From the NCBI RefSeq assembly GCF_051020955.1, contig NC_135013.1, forward strand, positions 38,377,087 to 38,441,086: 64,000 bases of DNA. Reading direction: 5' to 3'. Positions within the stretch are counted from its first letter, which is position 1; each line of letters begins with the position of its first letter. The notes under the pieces are model-generated. The model had not been told where the DNA came from. It worked only from the letters and a program-made list of their open reading frames with translations, and ran no database searches. The position numbers and the translations under genes were made by a program. Source of the stretch: Megalopta genalis. Lineage: Eukaryota > Arthropoda > Insecta > Hymenoptera > Halictidae. Positions 1 through 10,890 of the stretch are shown here, piece by piece.

Positions 1-61
1 TTTCCTTGACCGCTGCGTTAAATTTGTCCAGTTGCTAACATTCACGGATAACAAAAAATAA
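1..61. other. Unique AT-rich sequence at left edge
   Basis: Short unique sequence before the first microsatellite. No feature seen. Confidence 0.5.
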
Positions 62-62
62 C

Positions 63-100
<38 letters not shown>

Positions 101-101
101 T
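62..101. repeat. (AAT)n microsatellite
   Basis: About 12 nearly perfect AAT triplets directly visible. Simple repeat of no evident function, likely to be polymorphic in length. Confidence 0.95.
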
Positions 102-958
102 TTATAATATAACATTTACGGATATCATAAAAATGGGAGTGAGAGACATCTATAACTGAAATCGGCAATTACTTAGTTGCCAACCCAATAATAATAACAA
201 TTTTTATGGTATCTTAAGAACTTTCGTCTTTTACGTGTTTTCAGTTTTAACGAATTAACATTGAATTGAAGTAAGAAAACGTTTATACGTCTTGATTGCA
301 CGATAAATATAAAGTTAAATATGCCTGAAAATAAACGAAGGGCACAGTGATTGGCTACACTACCCAATTTCCCGACGGGAGATGGGGAATAACAGTTTCG
401 ATAAGAGACCGGTGAACCAGAAAAGCAAACTGTGACTCTGGTCTAGAGTCTAGATGCATCGAATCGGCGATGACACTCCTGGTGCACCGATTACCAAGAA
501 GTCCTGAAACGTGGCACGGTGACTACAATTGTTTATTTATTCATTGGTGAATAAACACCTCGATGTGCTCGTGATAATAGATAGACAGAGGGGCTGGTTG
601 TATAGCGTATGTAAACACAATGTTCCAGACACTGCGTCTAAATGAAGCGTGAGAGCTAAACAAGTCTCTCAGCACGCCGGCGTTGCTTGTATCAATAATA
701 ATGTGGAACGCACGATACACATGAACCGGTGCAAACGGTATTCATTTATCGGAACAAGGAACAAAGGTTCGAATAAATTTTTCAGAAGCAACAAAAGGAA
801 AGTATTTTTTTATTCATAAGAAACTGTGAACACGTTTTCGTTGCACGATACTCGCACACGTTCTGCACTCTTTATCGATCTTGCTTTTATACTCGATCAC
901 ATTCTCTCGATGGATTACGACTCTTTTATACCTCGTGCGAACCCATACGCATAAATGT
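102..958. other. Unique AT-rich stretch, nothing recognised
   Basis: Mixed AT-rich unique sequence. Open frames are short, and none has splice signals or a familiar motif. No inverted-repeat element was recognised here. Confidence 0.5.
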
Positions 959-1533
959 GTAATACTTACTAAATGTTATCACACATATACGTATATAATA
1001 CTTACTAAATGTTAATATACATGTACGTATATAATACTTACTAAACGTTAACACACACATGCATATACATATAATACTTACTAAATGTTAACACATACAT
1101 ACACATATAATACTTACTAAATATTACCGTACATATACATATGTAATACTCTTACTAAATATTGGCACACACATGCATATACTTACTAAATGTTAACACA
1201 CACATGCATATGTAATACTTACTAAACATTAGCACATACATGCATATACTTACTAAATGTTAACACACACATATTCATATAATACTTACTAAATATTACC
1301 ATACATACACATATGTAATACTTAATAAATGTTACCACATATATACGTATGTAATACTTACTAAATGTTAACACACACATGCATATATAATATTTACTAA
1401 ACATTAGCACATACATGCATATATAATACTTACTAAATGTTAACACACACATTCATACATAATAATTACTAAATGTTAACACTCACATACACATATAATA
1501 CTTGCTAAACGTTAACACACGCATACATAATAA
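959..1533. repeat. Minisatellite, 16 units of 33-40 bp
   Basis: Sixteen head-to-tail units share the core TACTTACTAAATGTTA followed by an ACACATACATGCATAT-like tail. Units vary in length, and three sub-types recur (tails ACACACACATGCATAT, AGCACATACATGCAT and ACCATACATACACAT). This suggests multi-unit duplications on top of the basic repeat. On the minus strand the array happens to stay open and encodes a cysteine/tyrosine-rich repetitive peptide, which I treat as an artefact. Confidence 0.95.
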
Positions 1534-1539
1534 TGGTTA

Positions 1540-1546
1540 GTAAATA

Positions 1547-1577
<31 letters not shown>

Positions 1578-1607
1578 TAGTAATAATAATAATAAAAAAT
1601 AGTAGCA

Positions 1608-1678
<71 letters not shown>

Positions 1679-1679
1679 C
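1540..1679. repeat. Compound (AAT)n / (TAG)n microsatellite
   Basis: About 45 triplets, mostly TAA, interrupted by TAG and by an A-rich spacer near 1600. It directly abuts the minisatellite. The poly-Ile and poly-Tyr frames it creates are not genes. Confidence 0.95.
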
Positions 1680-2543
1680 ACCAACTGTTTAACTACTACC
1701 ACTTTTTACGTAGCAGTATTATTAGATCTAGTACCCGTAGATCGGCCAGACGAATCCCAACAAGTTCAAAAGACAAGTTCAACGTCTCCTTTTTTAAGAA
1801 AAGTGTTTGAAACTGTCGGCTGCCTTCGTAACAAGTATCGTTCCCGTCGAAAAATATCAACGACCCCCCGCGTTCCCGGCTCCGAATATCGAGCCACAAA
1901 TTGGTAAATTAGTGTCTGCAGTCCAATACAAGCCAGAAAACGAATTTTCCTCTCGGATGAGCATCCCAGCCGGAGGATTCCCTCGCGTCCCCCATACCCC
2001 GTCGTTCGTCACTTCCGGCGAGGTAACCGGCTCCTGAAGAACTTTTATCGCGCGTCAGAAAATTCAGCCACCTTCCGCGACGAACGACAGGAGCCGGGCG
2101 TGTGTTATCGGGATATCGGATCACTCGATAGCGAGAAATCGATAGCATTGTCCTCCCCCTCTTGCCGCTCCGCGCCCTCGCGCGCCCAGGTTTTCGGAGA
2201 ACCGCATTACCGGCTCTCACCCTTCCAGGGAAAGAAACGCTCCGAGCGGGGTTTATTAAGACTTTCGTTCGGGTCTTTGGGATTCTCGCTGTAGCGGCCT
2301 GCAATTTATCAATATCGTACTAGTTTGGAGCTCGTCAGGTTCCTACATAATGCTAAGATACGGAAAAGCTCGCGATACGTAAATGAGAGCGCCATTTGCA
2401 TTTTTGTTTCCGACGACGTAAATGCTCACGTAGACCCGTTTCCATCTTGTAACTTCCAACGAAAAAATTCGCGTACATTCCTCGAACACGGGGCGAATTA
2501 TCCTAGAAGTTTTAGAAGGAACGGTTTCATAGTTCTTCTTTAT
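1680..2543. other. CpG-rich unique block
   Basis: GC-rich unique sequence, especially 1850-2290, with overlapping open frames on both strands. None has a domain, and none has a paired acceptor and donor that I trust. It is one of several CpG-rich islands in the window that could be regulatory, but nothing specific shows this. Confidence 0.4.
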
Positions 2544-3026
2544 TTAACCCCTTAACTTACGCTCGAGTTAATTCGAGCGCGCTAAACAGGCCAAACTGTG
2601 CACACTCGAGATAATTCGAGCGGCGTTGTATTTTATGCTGCTGTAATTTTTCACACTCGAATATAATCGAGAATTGAAAATAACAATGTGAAAGCAAAGA
2701 AAAAAAATCGTTTTATTGATATTTATCATTTACATGGGATTGTAAGCTGTAACACTTATTTATTCAAGAATAAAATATAGCCTTTTCCCATGGAACAAAA
2801 GCGCAGTATATCAAAATTCTCCACCAAAAGAAAAGTTGAATCAGGGGCGGCAACAAATGGAAACCTTTGAGGATGTGGATTTGGTTGGATATTGCTTATC
2901 TACTTCCAATCAACGTTTATATCTTCTTCTGTTCTAACAATGTTCTAAATTGTGTTTTTTTACATTGAAAAAAATTGATTTTTTTGGCCGGTTTAAAAAA
3001 AAAAAAACTGTGCGTTAAGGGGTTAA
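2544..3026. mobile_element. TTAA-flanked MITE, piggyBac type, 483 bp
   Basis: Begins TTAACCCCTTAAC and ends with the exact reverse complement of those 13 bases (GTTAAGGGGTTAA), so the termini include the TTAA target duplication used by piggyBac transposases. Just inside the left end is an imperfect palindrome with GCTCGA and TCGAGC arms (2561-2578). Two further Cys-free CTCGAG-like motifs follow by 2665. A poly-A run lies at 2995-3007. No transposase sequence was recognised in it. Its right TTAA is also the left TTAA of the next element. Confidence 0.88.
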
Positions 3027-3628
3027 CCAGTTGACGAGTATACTCGTCCTGCGTAAAAAGTAGTGATCGTTGGCTATTTAAATTGTAATTTTGGTGAATA
3101 CAAAAACATATTCTCAAATTTCAAGATGTTTAGAATATTTTGATGCCAATCCTACGCGAAGTTGTTTACATTGTTATAAAAATAAGATCGGAAAAGAATC
3201 TCGATATTGGTGCTCGACGTACAAACTATTCTACAGCAGCAATTTGAATTTTTAACTTTTATAAGTATTATTTTACTTTAACTTTCACGTATGTAGTATA
3301 TGTTAATGTTAAGTGAATAAGTAAATATTAGTGATAAAATTGTTAATCTTATAAAATAAAACCGTCTTTTCGATCCAATATTTTGACAGCGACACTTACT
3401 CTGTGTTCGACGAGTATACTCGTCGTCGCTTGATTCTCGCGACACATACGGGGTGTCCCAAAAATGTCTCGCAATCCGGAAATGGGGCGTTCCTGAGATC
3501 ATTTGAAGTAACTTTTTCCTTAGCGAAAGTGCAATCCACGGCACCCCATTTCCGGATTGTGAGACATTTTTGGGACACCCTGTGTAGGTGCGCGCTCTGA
3601 AAAGGAGGCGACACAGCCAACTGGTTAA
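3023..3628. mobile_element. TTAA-flanked MITE with GACGAGTATACTCGTC palindromes
   Basis: Starts TTAACCAGTTG and ends CAACTGGTTAA, giving an 11-bp terminal inverted repeat that includes the TTAA. The perfect 16-bp palindrome GACGAGTATACTCGTC sits 10 bp inside the left end (3033-3048) and again at 3409-3424. A separate TA-flanked element (3447-3586) is nested inside, so the original element was about 465 bp. It is joined end to end with 2544-3026 through a single shared TTAA. Confidence 0.85.
3447..3586. mobile_element. Short GGGTGTCCC long-TIR element, nested
   Basis: About 140 bp flanked by TA. The ends GGGTGTCCCAAAAATGTC and the matching reverse complement near 3555-3581 fold back through CCGGAAATGGGG. 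The core TCATTTGAAGTAACTTTTTC also occurs in the larger relatives at 39651 and 54866. This copy lacks their GC-rich middle, so it is a deletion derivative. It interrupts the TTAA element 3023-3628 and is therefore younger. Confidence 0.85.
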
Positions 3629-3789
3629 ATTGCAGAAAGCGTTCGAAAATTCGCTGGTTTCGCATGTTTTCGCGTTCGAGATATTGTCGGTTAATGTTCT
3701 GACCACTAATTCTTGGTATCAGCAGCGTTTCCCTTCTTTTATTTTTTTTTCTCGGCTTATCGAATTTGTTTCCACGTTTTTGTTCCGAC
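3629..3789. other. Short unique spacer
   Basis: Unique sequence between mobile elements. Nothing recognised. Confidence 0.4.
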
Positions 3790-4003
3790 AAATAAACCGC
3801 GGATCTTTACGCAAAATAAAGATTTATCGTCATCGATTGCAACAAACATGAGTCCAATAAAATTTTCTTTCTCTCGTTAACAATTTCAGTGAATTGATAA
3901 CAACACAAAGCAGTTCTTGAATTCTTTTAATATTGTCATTGGTTTAAATTTTACCTGCCCATTTTTTTTTATGAAAAAAATGCACAAAATTCGCATTCGT
4001 AAA
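3790..4003. mobile_element. ACTGCGG-family MITE, diverged copy
   Basis: Left end CCGCGGATCTTTACGCAAAATAA and right end TGCACAAAATTCGCATTC are inverted relatives of the family ends (ACTGCGGATTTTTATGCA), about 210 bp apart, which is the usual spacing in this window. Both ends are diverged, so the family call rests on layout as well as sequence. Confidence 0.5.
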
Positions 4004-4090
4004 TCCTATGCAGCATCTTATTAATGCATAAACTGACATTTTTTGAGACCGTGACAGGTTCCTTTCCTCGCAGCCACAGAATTAACGTAA

Positions 4091-4346
4091 TTAACCCCTT
4101 GACATGCCATTTTCTTCATAGTTACAAAGGTTACAAGTATTTCGATTATAATAATTTCTACGAAGAAACGAGGCAATTTATATTTATCGTATGTCTGCGT
4201 TCGCTGAAATGTTCAAATATGCACGATAAAGAAATCAGAATTGTATTCCGACTAAAAAGAACGGGGAAATAGCGTTCATACTTCGCAGACTATTACTAGA
4301 AATCTCCATCACGTGTCAGACCCGCCAAAGCATGGCAATAGGTTAA
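4091..4346 (-). mobile_element. TTAA MITE, family D (256 bp)
   Basis: Starts TTAACCCCTTGACATG and ends with an imperfect inverted copy (CATGGCAATAGGTTAA). Read on the minus strand, the first 60 bases contain GGGTCTGACACGTGATGGAG and then AGATTTCTAG. The same order is found after the left ends of the copies at 27062 and 60281. The copy at 28552-29486 has the same orientation as this one. About 255 bp looks like the intact family length. Confidence 0.85.
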
Positions 4347-5462
4347 AAATACTTGAAACACGTTTGTTCTCCCACCGAATCCGTCGCCGCCGCCCGGCGT
4401 GCCGTTTTAAAATAGACCGTTGCACGATCGTGGAATTATAGTGTCGACGAAAAACGCATAAAACAGGAGGATTTACCGCGTGAATCTTTCAGAGAGGCGT
4501 AGCGAGGGTTAGCATACTTGAATTCGCCGGGGATTTTTCGCAGGAGCGCTCTCGGAGTGATTGTGTCGCAGTGACCCGGTGTTCACGTGAACCTGGTCGC
4601 ATTACCAGCGCCAGTGAGCACCTAACAAACTGTACCGGGGAGATTCTACACCGTGAGATGCTTCAAACTGATCGTAATTTTTTATTTCTAGTTGAAAAGT
4701 CTCGTTTGCCCGACGCGATAGGAGACACCCCGCTGTGTTAACGACGCTAGACGGAACACGCGCCGCCTACGGCTTCTCCCCCGCTCCCCCCCATCGCAAC
4801 GCCGCCAACCGTTCCCGTAAAAAGATATAAAATATCGCGTGGTTTTTCTCGTTTCTGATAAAACGGGTTACTACTGTGCACATAAATTTTACTACACCGA
4901 CCAGATGAAATGTGCGATCCACCGCGGACCGTCCCCCGGTTTTCCCAACCCCCCGCCGCACCCTCGCCCCTCGGACGCTTCCGCTCGTTCCCCGTCTACG
5001 ATTCTGTTGGGATTTCGTTCGTCGATTTTTTCTCGCCGGGCATCGATACCAGTTCGAAGCTGGTAATGGAAACATGAATTTTAGATGGCCCGGAAGAAGA
5101 TCCTGTTAATGGTCGTCTCTTGCAGCCGCGTCCACGCGTTCGGCCGGGCCGCCGCGCGGAGGAAAAGCTGCGTTCCTCTCGACGCAAGCTGGAAAAGGAG
5201 GAAAGTAGCACCACTGGAATTTGATCCGCAGTCCGTGCCCGATTCACGCCGAATTCGTCGCGACAGTCTCGTGCTCGCGAGAAGTTCTGATTTTGGAAAG
5301 TACACACCGCGACAAGACTATAAGACACCCCTGAATGTCTAGTTTTCTTTTTTTAAATCATGGACACGTAGGAACGTGTTGCACGTGTTGCGCTGTTTTA
5401 TAGCGCGGTTAATTGTTTACAAAATACGGGTGCGACGCAACTATAAGACGAGTTGAGATGTT
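4347..5462. other. CpG-rich unique block, possible promoter region
   Basis: GC- and CpG-rich from about 4380 to 5330. An initiator-like TCGCAGTG lies near 4567, and a GTGAGC donor-like site lies near 4613. An ATG frame at 5085-5342 encodes 85 basic residues but has a TTGCAG acceptor-like site inside its own start region. None of these signals is decisive, and no family is recognised. Confidence 0.25.
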
Positions 5463-5671
5463 CAGTAAATTCTCCCGAATTTTCCTTCAGCTTGTAAACA
5501 AAAATGGAAAATTTAGGAGGAGGACATGCGAATATTGCACCTCGTTTTTATAATTGTTGACAATCGGTGACTATAAAAATGAGCTGCGAGGCTCGAATAA
5601 TCGTATCTCATTTTTTGAAATTGTTCATTTTTGTTTACAAGCTGAAGGAAAATTGGGGAGAAATTACTATT
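5463..5671. mobile_element. TA-type MITE, family B, copy 1
   Basis: Inverted ends CAGTAAATTCTCCC and GGGGAGAAATTACT, followed inwards by matching CTTCAGCTTGTAAACAAA and TTTGTTTACAAGCTGAAG. The shared core GACTATAAAAATGAGCTGC is near 5570. The same family occurs at 28925-29122 and 39395-39576. Ends of this form next to TA fit a Tc1/mariner-mobilised non-autonomous element. No coding capacity. Confidence 0.85.
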
Positions 5672-6206
5672 AGCAGAAGATCAACGCATAGCATTATTTT
5701 TGTTGCTGTTCAATAGTTTGTATTTCTACTATTTCTTTTTACTACTTCCAGCATATTCTTTGCGATAGAAATTTATGCAGTTTTTTAAACTGTTTTTTGT
5801 TTTAAATTCTTCCATTTATCTTCAATACTCCTTTTTAAAATTCTATGACGTGTTATTTTCAAGTGTACGGCGTTGAACTGCTTCCCTTTGAAATGCAACA
5901 GTTTTCGAAATAACGATTTAGACGAATTAAAAGCGTTTTAATTTAGACGGATCTGATGGTCTAAATTGTTAATCGTAAACTAATGTAACGCCATATAAAC
6001 CTTTAGCCTGAATAATGAAAAAAGAAGCTTAAATTGACAGTCTAATCTGTATATATATATAAACAAAACTTTTTACGTGCCCATAATTTTAAGAAATATT
6101 AGAAATTCAGTGGTGTCTTATAATTTTGTCGCGGTGTGTACCTTTCATTGTTTAGAAACGACTCGTCTCGTTGGAGACGAAGCTCGACGGTTGAATTTTA
6201 TTTTGT
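5672..6206. other. AT-rich unique stretch
   Basis: AT-rich with a short TATATA run near 6050. No element ends or coding signals recognised. Confidence 0.45.
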
Positions 6207-6246
6207 AATCGCACTGCGGATTTTCGCGCGAAGTAAAAATTGTTTT
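6207..6246 (+). repeat. Lone end of ACTGCGG-family element
   Basis: CACTGCGGATTTTCGCGCGA followed by AGTAAAAATTGTT matches the family's left end. No matching inverted end was found within 300 bp, so this is either a solo end or a truncated copy. Confidence 0.4.
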
Positions 6247-7382
6247 CGTTGATTATTCTGCCGAGTTTGAAGCCGCCCTGCCCGCGCTATACATCTGTGC
6301 GGCAGTGTTTGAAAATTTTATGGCAGCGTTCTGAATTCACTTTCGCGGAAACGGAAGAACATGAATTCTGGCCTCTCTCCGGCCGCGTCCACCGTCGACG
6401 TTTCCTCTGTCGTTAGCAGGAGAACGTCGCCGGGAATTTATGCGGCGTTCGTCGCGGGCTGAATATCTTGAAAAAAAGGAACTTCGATCCTATAATTAGC
6501 AAAACGAGAGCTCGGGGAACCGCTTTGTCCTGGCCGAGCAGAAAATAGGAAAGCTCGATCGACGGGAATTTTCACGGTTCCGCCGAAATAACAATTGCTC
6601 GGCGTTTCCTGTGCTTTTTTAAGGGGTCGGAAGTGCGTATTCTCGATTGTTCGACACTGCCGGCACCGCGCGAATAATTTCATATTGTTTTTATTCGACT
6701 GTGGACTTTGCGCATTTATTACTCCCGCGATTGTTGGCAACGAAGTGATATTAAAAGCGCGGTACGCCCCCTTTTTTTTCTATGCCGCTTTTAATTGAAT
6801 AAACATCATTCGCTCCGCGGGCATCGGACGTTTGTTTCATTTTGTTTTCCGGCGCGCGCTCGATTGTTGCGTCGAGACCGGCGAGCGTGCGCGCACACGT
6901 CCGATTAATATCGAGTAATTAAACAAAGTTTTTATCGGCCGGCGCACTTTCTAGGATGTTTTCGAAGGGAGCGGCCGTCCGGCCGCTGTTGATCGATAAT
7001 ATCGTTAGCATAACGCGAATTTAAAAATTTGCTTGCGCGCAACGGCTTGATAACAATGCGCTGTCCAATTTAGAACCGGTCCAATTTAAACAACTTTTAA
7101 TTAACGTTACACCGAATTCCGCTGCGGATTGGGATCGAACATCGTTGCGAGAGAAAAAAAATATTCCCCGCCTTGTCGAAAATGATCTTTTTGCAATATA
7201 ATTACGCCGCACTCTCGCAATTCACTCGCGTATACTCGTTCGAAATTCCCGTTTACGCTGTCGGAAGCTTCGATAATCGCATCTTGATTTTTCCTAAAAT
7301 CTTCGGACCTTTCGCTCCCGTTGCGAGAGATGAGCGCAATTTTATTCGTACCACGGATAAGGGATAAAGGCTGACGAATGAA
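6247..7382. other. CpG-rich unique block
   Basis: GC-rich unique sequence rich in CGATCG-like words. The open frames on both strands are under 100 codons, overlap one another and lack clear splice context. Nothing recognised. Confidence 0.45.
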
Positions 7383-7466
7383 ATGTTATTCGACGCTATC
7401 GAATAAATATCCAATCGAATAAAATGTTATTCGACACTATCGAATAAATGTCCAATCGAAGGAAAA
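7383..7466. repeat. Two-unit tandem repeat, about 42 bp
   Basis: Two adjacent units each contain AAATGTTATTCGAC, TATCGAATAAAT and TCCAATCGAA, differing at a few positions. A further ATTCGAATAAGA-rich stretch to 7533 may be decayed copies. Confidence 0.8.
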
Positions 7467-7541
7467 TGTATCTAGATAACGATCGAGCCGAATAAGAATT
7501 TATTCGATTAAGATTTCATTCGAATAAGAAGATATCTGTTG

Positions 7542-7736
7542 CAGTAGAACCTCAATTAACCGAACTGGATTTTCCTCGATTTTTATTATTCACTATTTTT
7601 GGATAACGGTGAAACTGTAGAAGGACCTCGATTAAACCTCGACCTTGTCATCTTATACTATTGTGTCAATAATTTATCGAAAATATAGAGAAATTAGCTA
7701 TCAGTTTCGAATTTAGATAATCAAAGTTCTACTGTA
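7542..7736. mobile_element. pogo/Tigger-like MITE
   Basis: Starts CAGTAGAACCTCAATTAACC and ends AAGTTCTACTGTA, about 195 bp. CAGTAGAACCTC..ATTA(A/T)CCG is the typical terminal form of pogo-group elements, which insert at TA. TA is present on the right side, but the left flank has decayed. It contains no coding sequence. The family assignment comes from known pogo termini. Confidence 0.6.
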
Positions 7737-9054
7737 TTGAAATAAAAATTTATTCGTAACAAAAATGCGAATACAGTAATATTAAGTAATATTAATACAG
7801 TAATATTAATAATACAGTAATACGGTTCCTAACTGATAGGGCAATATGAGAAGAAGAGTTATAACTATGCAAGCCTTGCGGTTTGTTTTTATAGTTACCG
7901 TTCGTTAATAACTATAATAAGAATTTATCTTATCTTCATTTTATAATAATACATATAATTTATCTTATCTTTTATTGTTATATCTTTCGCGGAACCATGG
8001 AAAGCAATTTTCAGCTGCAGTTTCCGCACTTCGATGAAAAATTAATCCTCGCTCGCGCGTACCAATTAATCGACATGGAACACCGCACAAGCTTCTCGAA
8101 TACTTAGAAAAATCAAATCTCTGCTTGCCCGTATTGTATAACCAGAATTCGCCGCATACACTTTCTGTCCGATCGGACAGCCTCTCGGATTACAGTCCAT
8201 TTCAACTGCGTGGATTCCGACGAATGGCAGCCTGATCAAAGAGGAGCCCCGTAATCAACGGTGGACGGTCAAAAATGTTTTCGATTTTCGAGAGCGTCGG
8301 CAACCGTGGCAATTTCGACGGGAACACGACAGCGTTCCATCGGCATTACAATTTTTCATTTGCCGGCATTGGGTGCCGGGTCAGACCCGGCGTTCCTTAA
8401 TTCCATCATTTTTAACCGGGGAGGACCGTGAACAAAGGCGATCCTAATCATTGATTTTCACGGGCCCGGGACACCGGAAAATCGTTTGCGGCGAATCGCA
8501 TCTAAACACAACAATGGGGTATATGATCAACAATGGCCGTATTGTTTCCTCCGTCATCATCCATTCCGTGGCTTGCGATTCCATCATCGGAACCCTGGAA
8601 ACCAAAACAACAAAGGCCATTTCCAATCACCGATACGCCGTTCGCATCTTTCGCCCTCCCTACACCCCCGTTCAGCCGCTGCTACCCCGCACCGCGTCCC
8701 TACTCCCGCAGCGATAGCTACGCCGACAGTCTACCCTTCGTGAATCCTCTTTCTCTGCCGGCTTTTTTTTCCGCGTTCTCAGCTAATACGGGACGCGTAG
8801 CCTCGTACAATGCCTTCGATAATCTCCGCGGTTGTCGAGGGCGAAAGTTCTCCCGTCGATTATTGGCCGGACAATGGCGGAACGCGCGGATCGATTTCGT
8901 TTACTCGCGTCTCATCCCCACGTGACATGTGCGCCTGAACGTAGTCCGCGACGAACTTATCTGGATCCGCGGGTTATTCTTATTTTGTTTGCTCGATCGC
9001 CTCGCGGCGACTGCGACCTCCTTTACTGCTCTTCTATCGAGACGATTTATAAGA
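7737..9054. other. AT-rich then CpG-rich unique sequence
   Basis: 7775-7825 carries short repeats of TACAGTAATATTAA. From about 8140 the sequence becomes CpG-rich, and three overlapping plus frames stay open between 8450 and 9080. Open frames also exist on the minus strand, and there is no motif or splice support, so I assign no gene. Confidence 0.4.
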
Positions 9055-10890
9055 CTTGGACAGCTGAAGTTGGAGCTTGAAAAACGCGATTTGCGATAGG
9101 TCTATTTCGGTGTTCGAGGGAAAATTCGGAATCTTGTTTCGAAATTTATAAACGCTGAATATTAATTCGTGAAATGTGTTTCGAGCTTTAAGAGTTACTT
9201 TGAAGCGATTTTAGAACGTGTTTCCACGGGTATTTTTGAACTCTCGAGACCTCAAATTGAAGCTTGAAGAACGTACTTCACGACAGATCCATTTCGGTGT
9301 GAGAGAAAATTTGGAATCTTGTTTAATCATTTATGAATATTAATTTGAGAAATATGTTTCGAGCTTTAAGAGTTACTTTAAAGCGATTTTAGAACGTGCT
9401 CCGTGGATATTTTTGAACTTTTGAGACCTCAAATTAAAGCTTGAAGAGCGTACTTCACGACAGATCCATTTCGGTGTGAGAGAAAATTTGGAATCTTGTT
9501 TAATCATTTATGAATATTAATTCGAGAAATATATTTCGAGTTTTAAGAGTTACTTTAAAGCGATTTTAGAACGTGCTCCGTGGATATTTTTGAACTTTTG
9601 AGACCTCAAATTAAAGCTTGAAGAACGTACTTCACGACAGATCCATTTCGGTGTGAGAGAAAATTTGGAATCTTGTTTAATCATTTATGAATATTAATTC
9701 GAGAAATATATTTCGAGTTTTAAGAGTTACTTTGAAGCGATTTTAGAACGTGCTCCGTGGATATTTTTGAACTTTTGAGACCTCAAATTAAAGCTTGAAG
9801 AGCGTACTTCACGACAGATCCATTTCGGTGTGAGAGAAAATTTGGAATCTTGTTTAATCATTTATGAATATTAATTCGAGAAATATATTTCGAGTTTTAA
9901 GAGTTACTTTAAAGCGATTTTAGAACGTGCTCCGTGGATATTTTTGAACTTTTGAGACCTCAAATTAAAGCTTGAAGAGCGTACTTCACGACAGATCCAT
10001 TTCGGTGTGAGAGAAAATTTGGAATCTTGTTTAATCATTTATGAATATTAATTCGAGAAATATATTTCGAGTTTTAAGAGTTACTTTAAAGCGATTTTAG
10101 AACGTGCTCCGTGGATATTTTTGAACTTTTGAGACCTCAAATTAAAGCTTGAAGAGCGTACTTCACGACAGATCCATTTCGGTGTGAGAGAAAATTTGGA
10201 ATCTTGTTTAATCATTTATGAATATTAATTCGAGAAATATATTTCGAGTTTTAAGAGTTACTTTGAAGCGATTTTAGAACGCGTTTCCACGGGTATTTTT
10301 GAACTCTCGAGACCTGAAATTGAAGCTTGAAGGACGTACTTCACGACAGATCCATTTCGGTGTGAGAGGAAATTTGGAATCTTGTTTATAATCATTTATG
10401 AATATTAATTCGAGAAATATGTTTCGAGCTTTAAGGGTTACTTTGAAGCGATTTTAGAACGCGTTTCCACGGGTATTTTTGAACTCTCGAGACCTCAAAT
10501 TGAAGCTTGAAGAACTCATTTTACGACACATCCATTTCGGTTTCAGAAAAAATTCGGAATCTTGTTTCAAAATTTATAAATACCGAATACTGAATCGAGG
10601 ACAGTGCCTCGGATTTTAAGGGTTACTTCGAAGCGATTTTAGAATGTGTTCCCACGGGTATTTTCGAACTCCTGAGAGCTCAAATTGAAGCTCGAAGAAT
10701 GCACTTTACGATAAGTGTACCCCAGTTCGAAGGAAAATTCGAAATCGTATCGCAGAATCGATAAGTCCCGACTGATGATTCTGGGCAGCGTGATTGGATT
10801 TCGAGGGCACTTCAAATCGAATTTAAAATGCTTTCCAGTTAGAATTCGCGAACTTCCGAGATCTCGAATGAAAGCTAGAGCATCACGCGC
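9055..10890. repeat. 177-bp satellite array, about 10 units
   Basis: The landmark CTCAAATTRAAGCTTGAAG recurs at 9251, 9428, 9605, 9782, 9959 and 10136 with exact 177-bp spacing. It continues at 10314, 10494 and 10679 with 178-185 bp spacing, and diverged units lie at 9064 and 10863. Central units are almost identical to one another and outer units are increasingly diverged, as expected from unequal exchange. Each unit holds the words CCATTTCGGTGTGAGAGAAA and AGAGTTACTTTRAAGCGATT. Not a CRISPR: there are no short conserved repeats with unique spacers. Confidence 0.97.

Noticed and set aside
1222..1452. Repetitive Cys/Tyr-rich minus frame resembling a short repeat protein
   Set aside because: It is the translation of the 33-40 bp minisatellite, and unit lengths vary so the frame is not maintained.
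9055..10890. Regular repeats that might suggest a CRISPR array
   Set aside because: The entire 177-bp unit is conserved, without unique spacers, in a eukaryotic context. It is satellite DNA.
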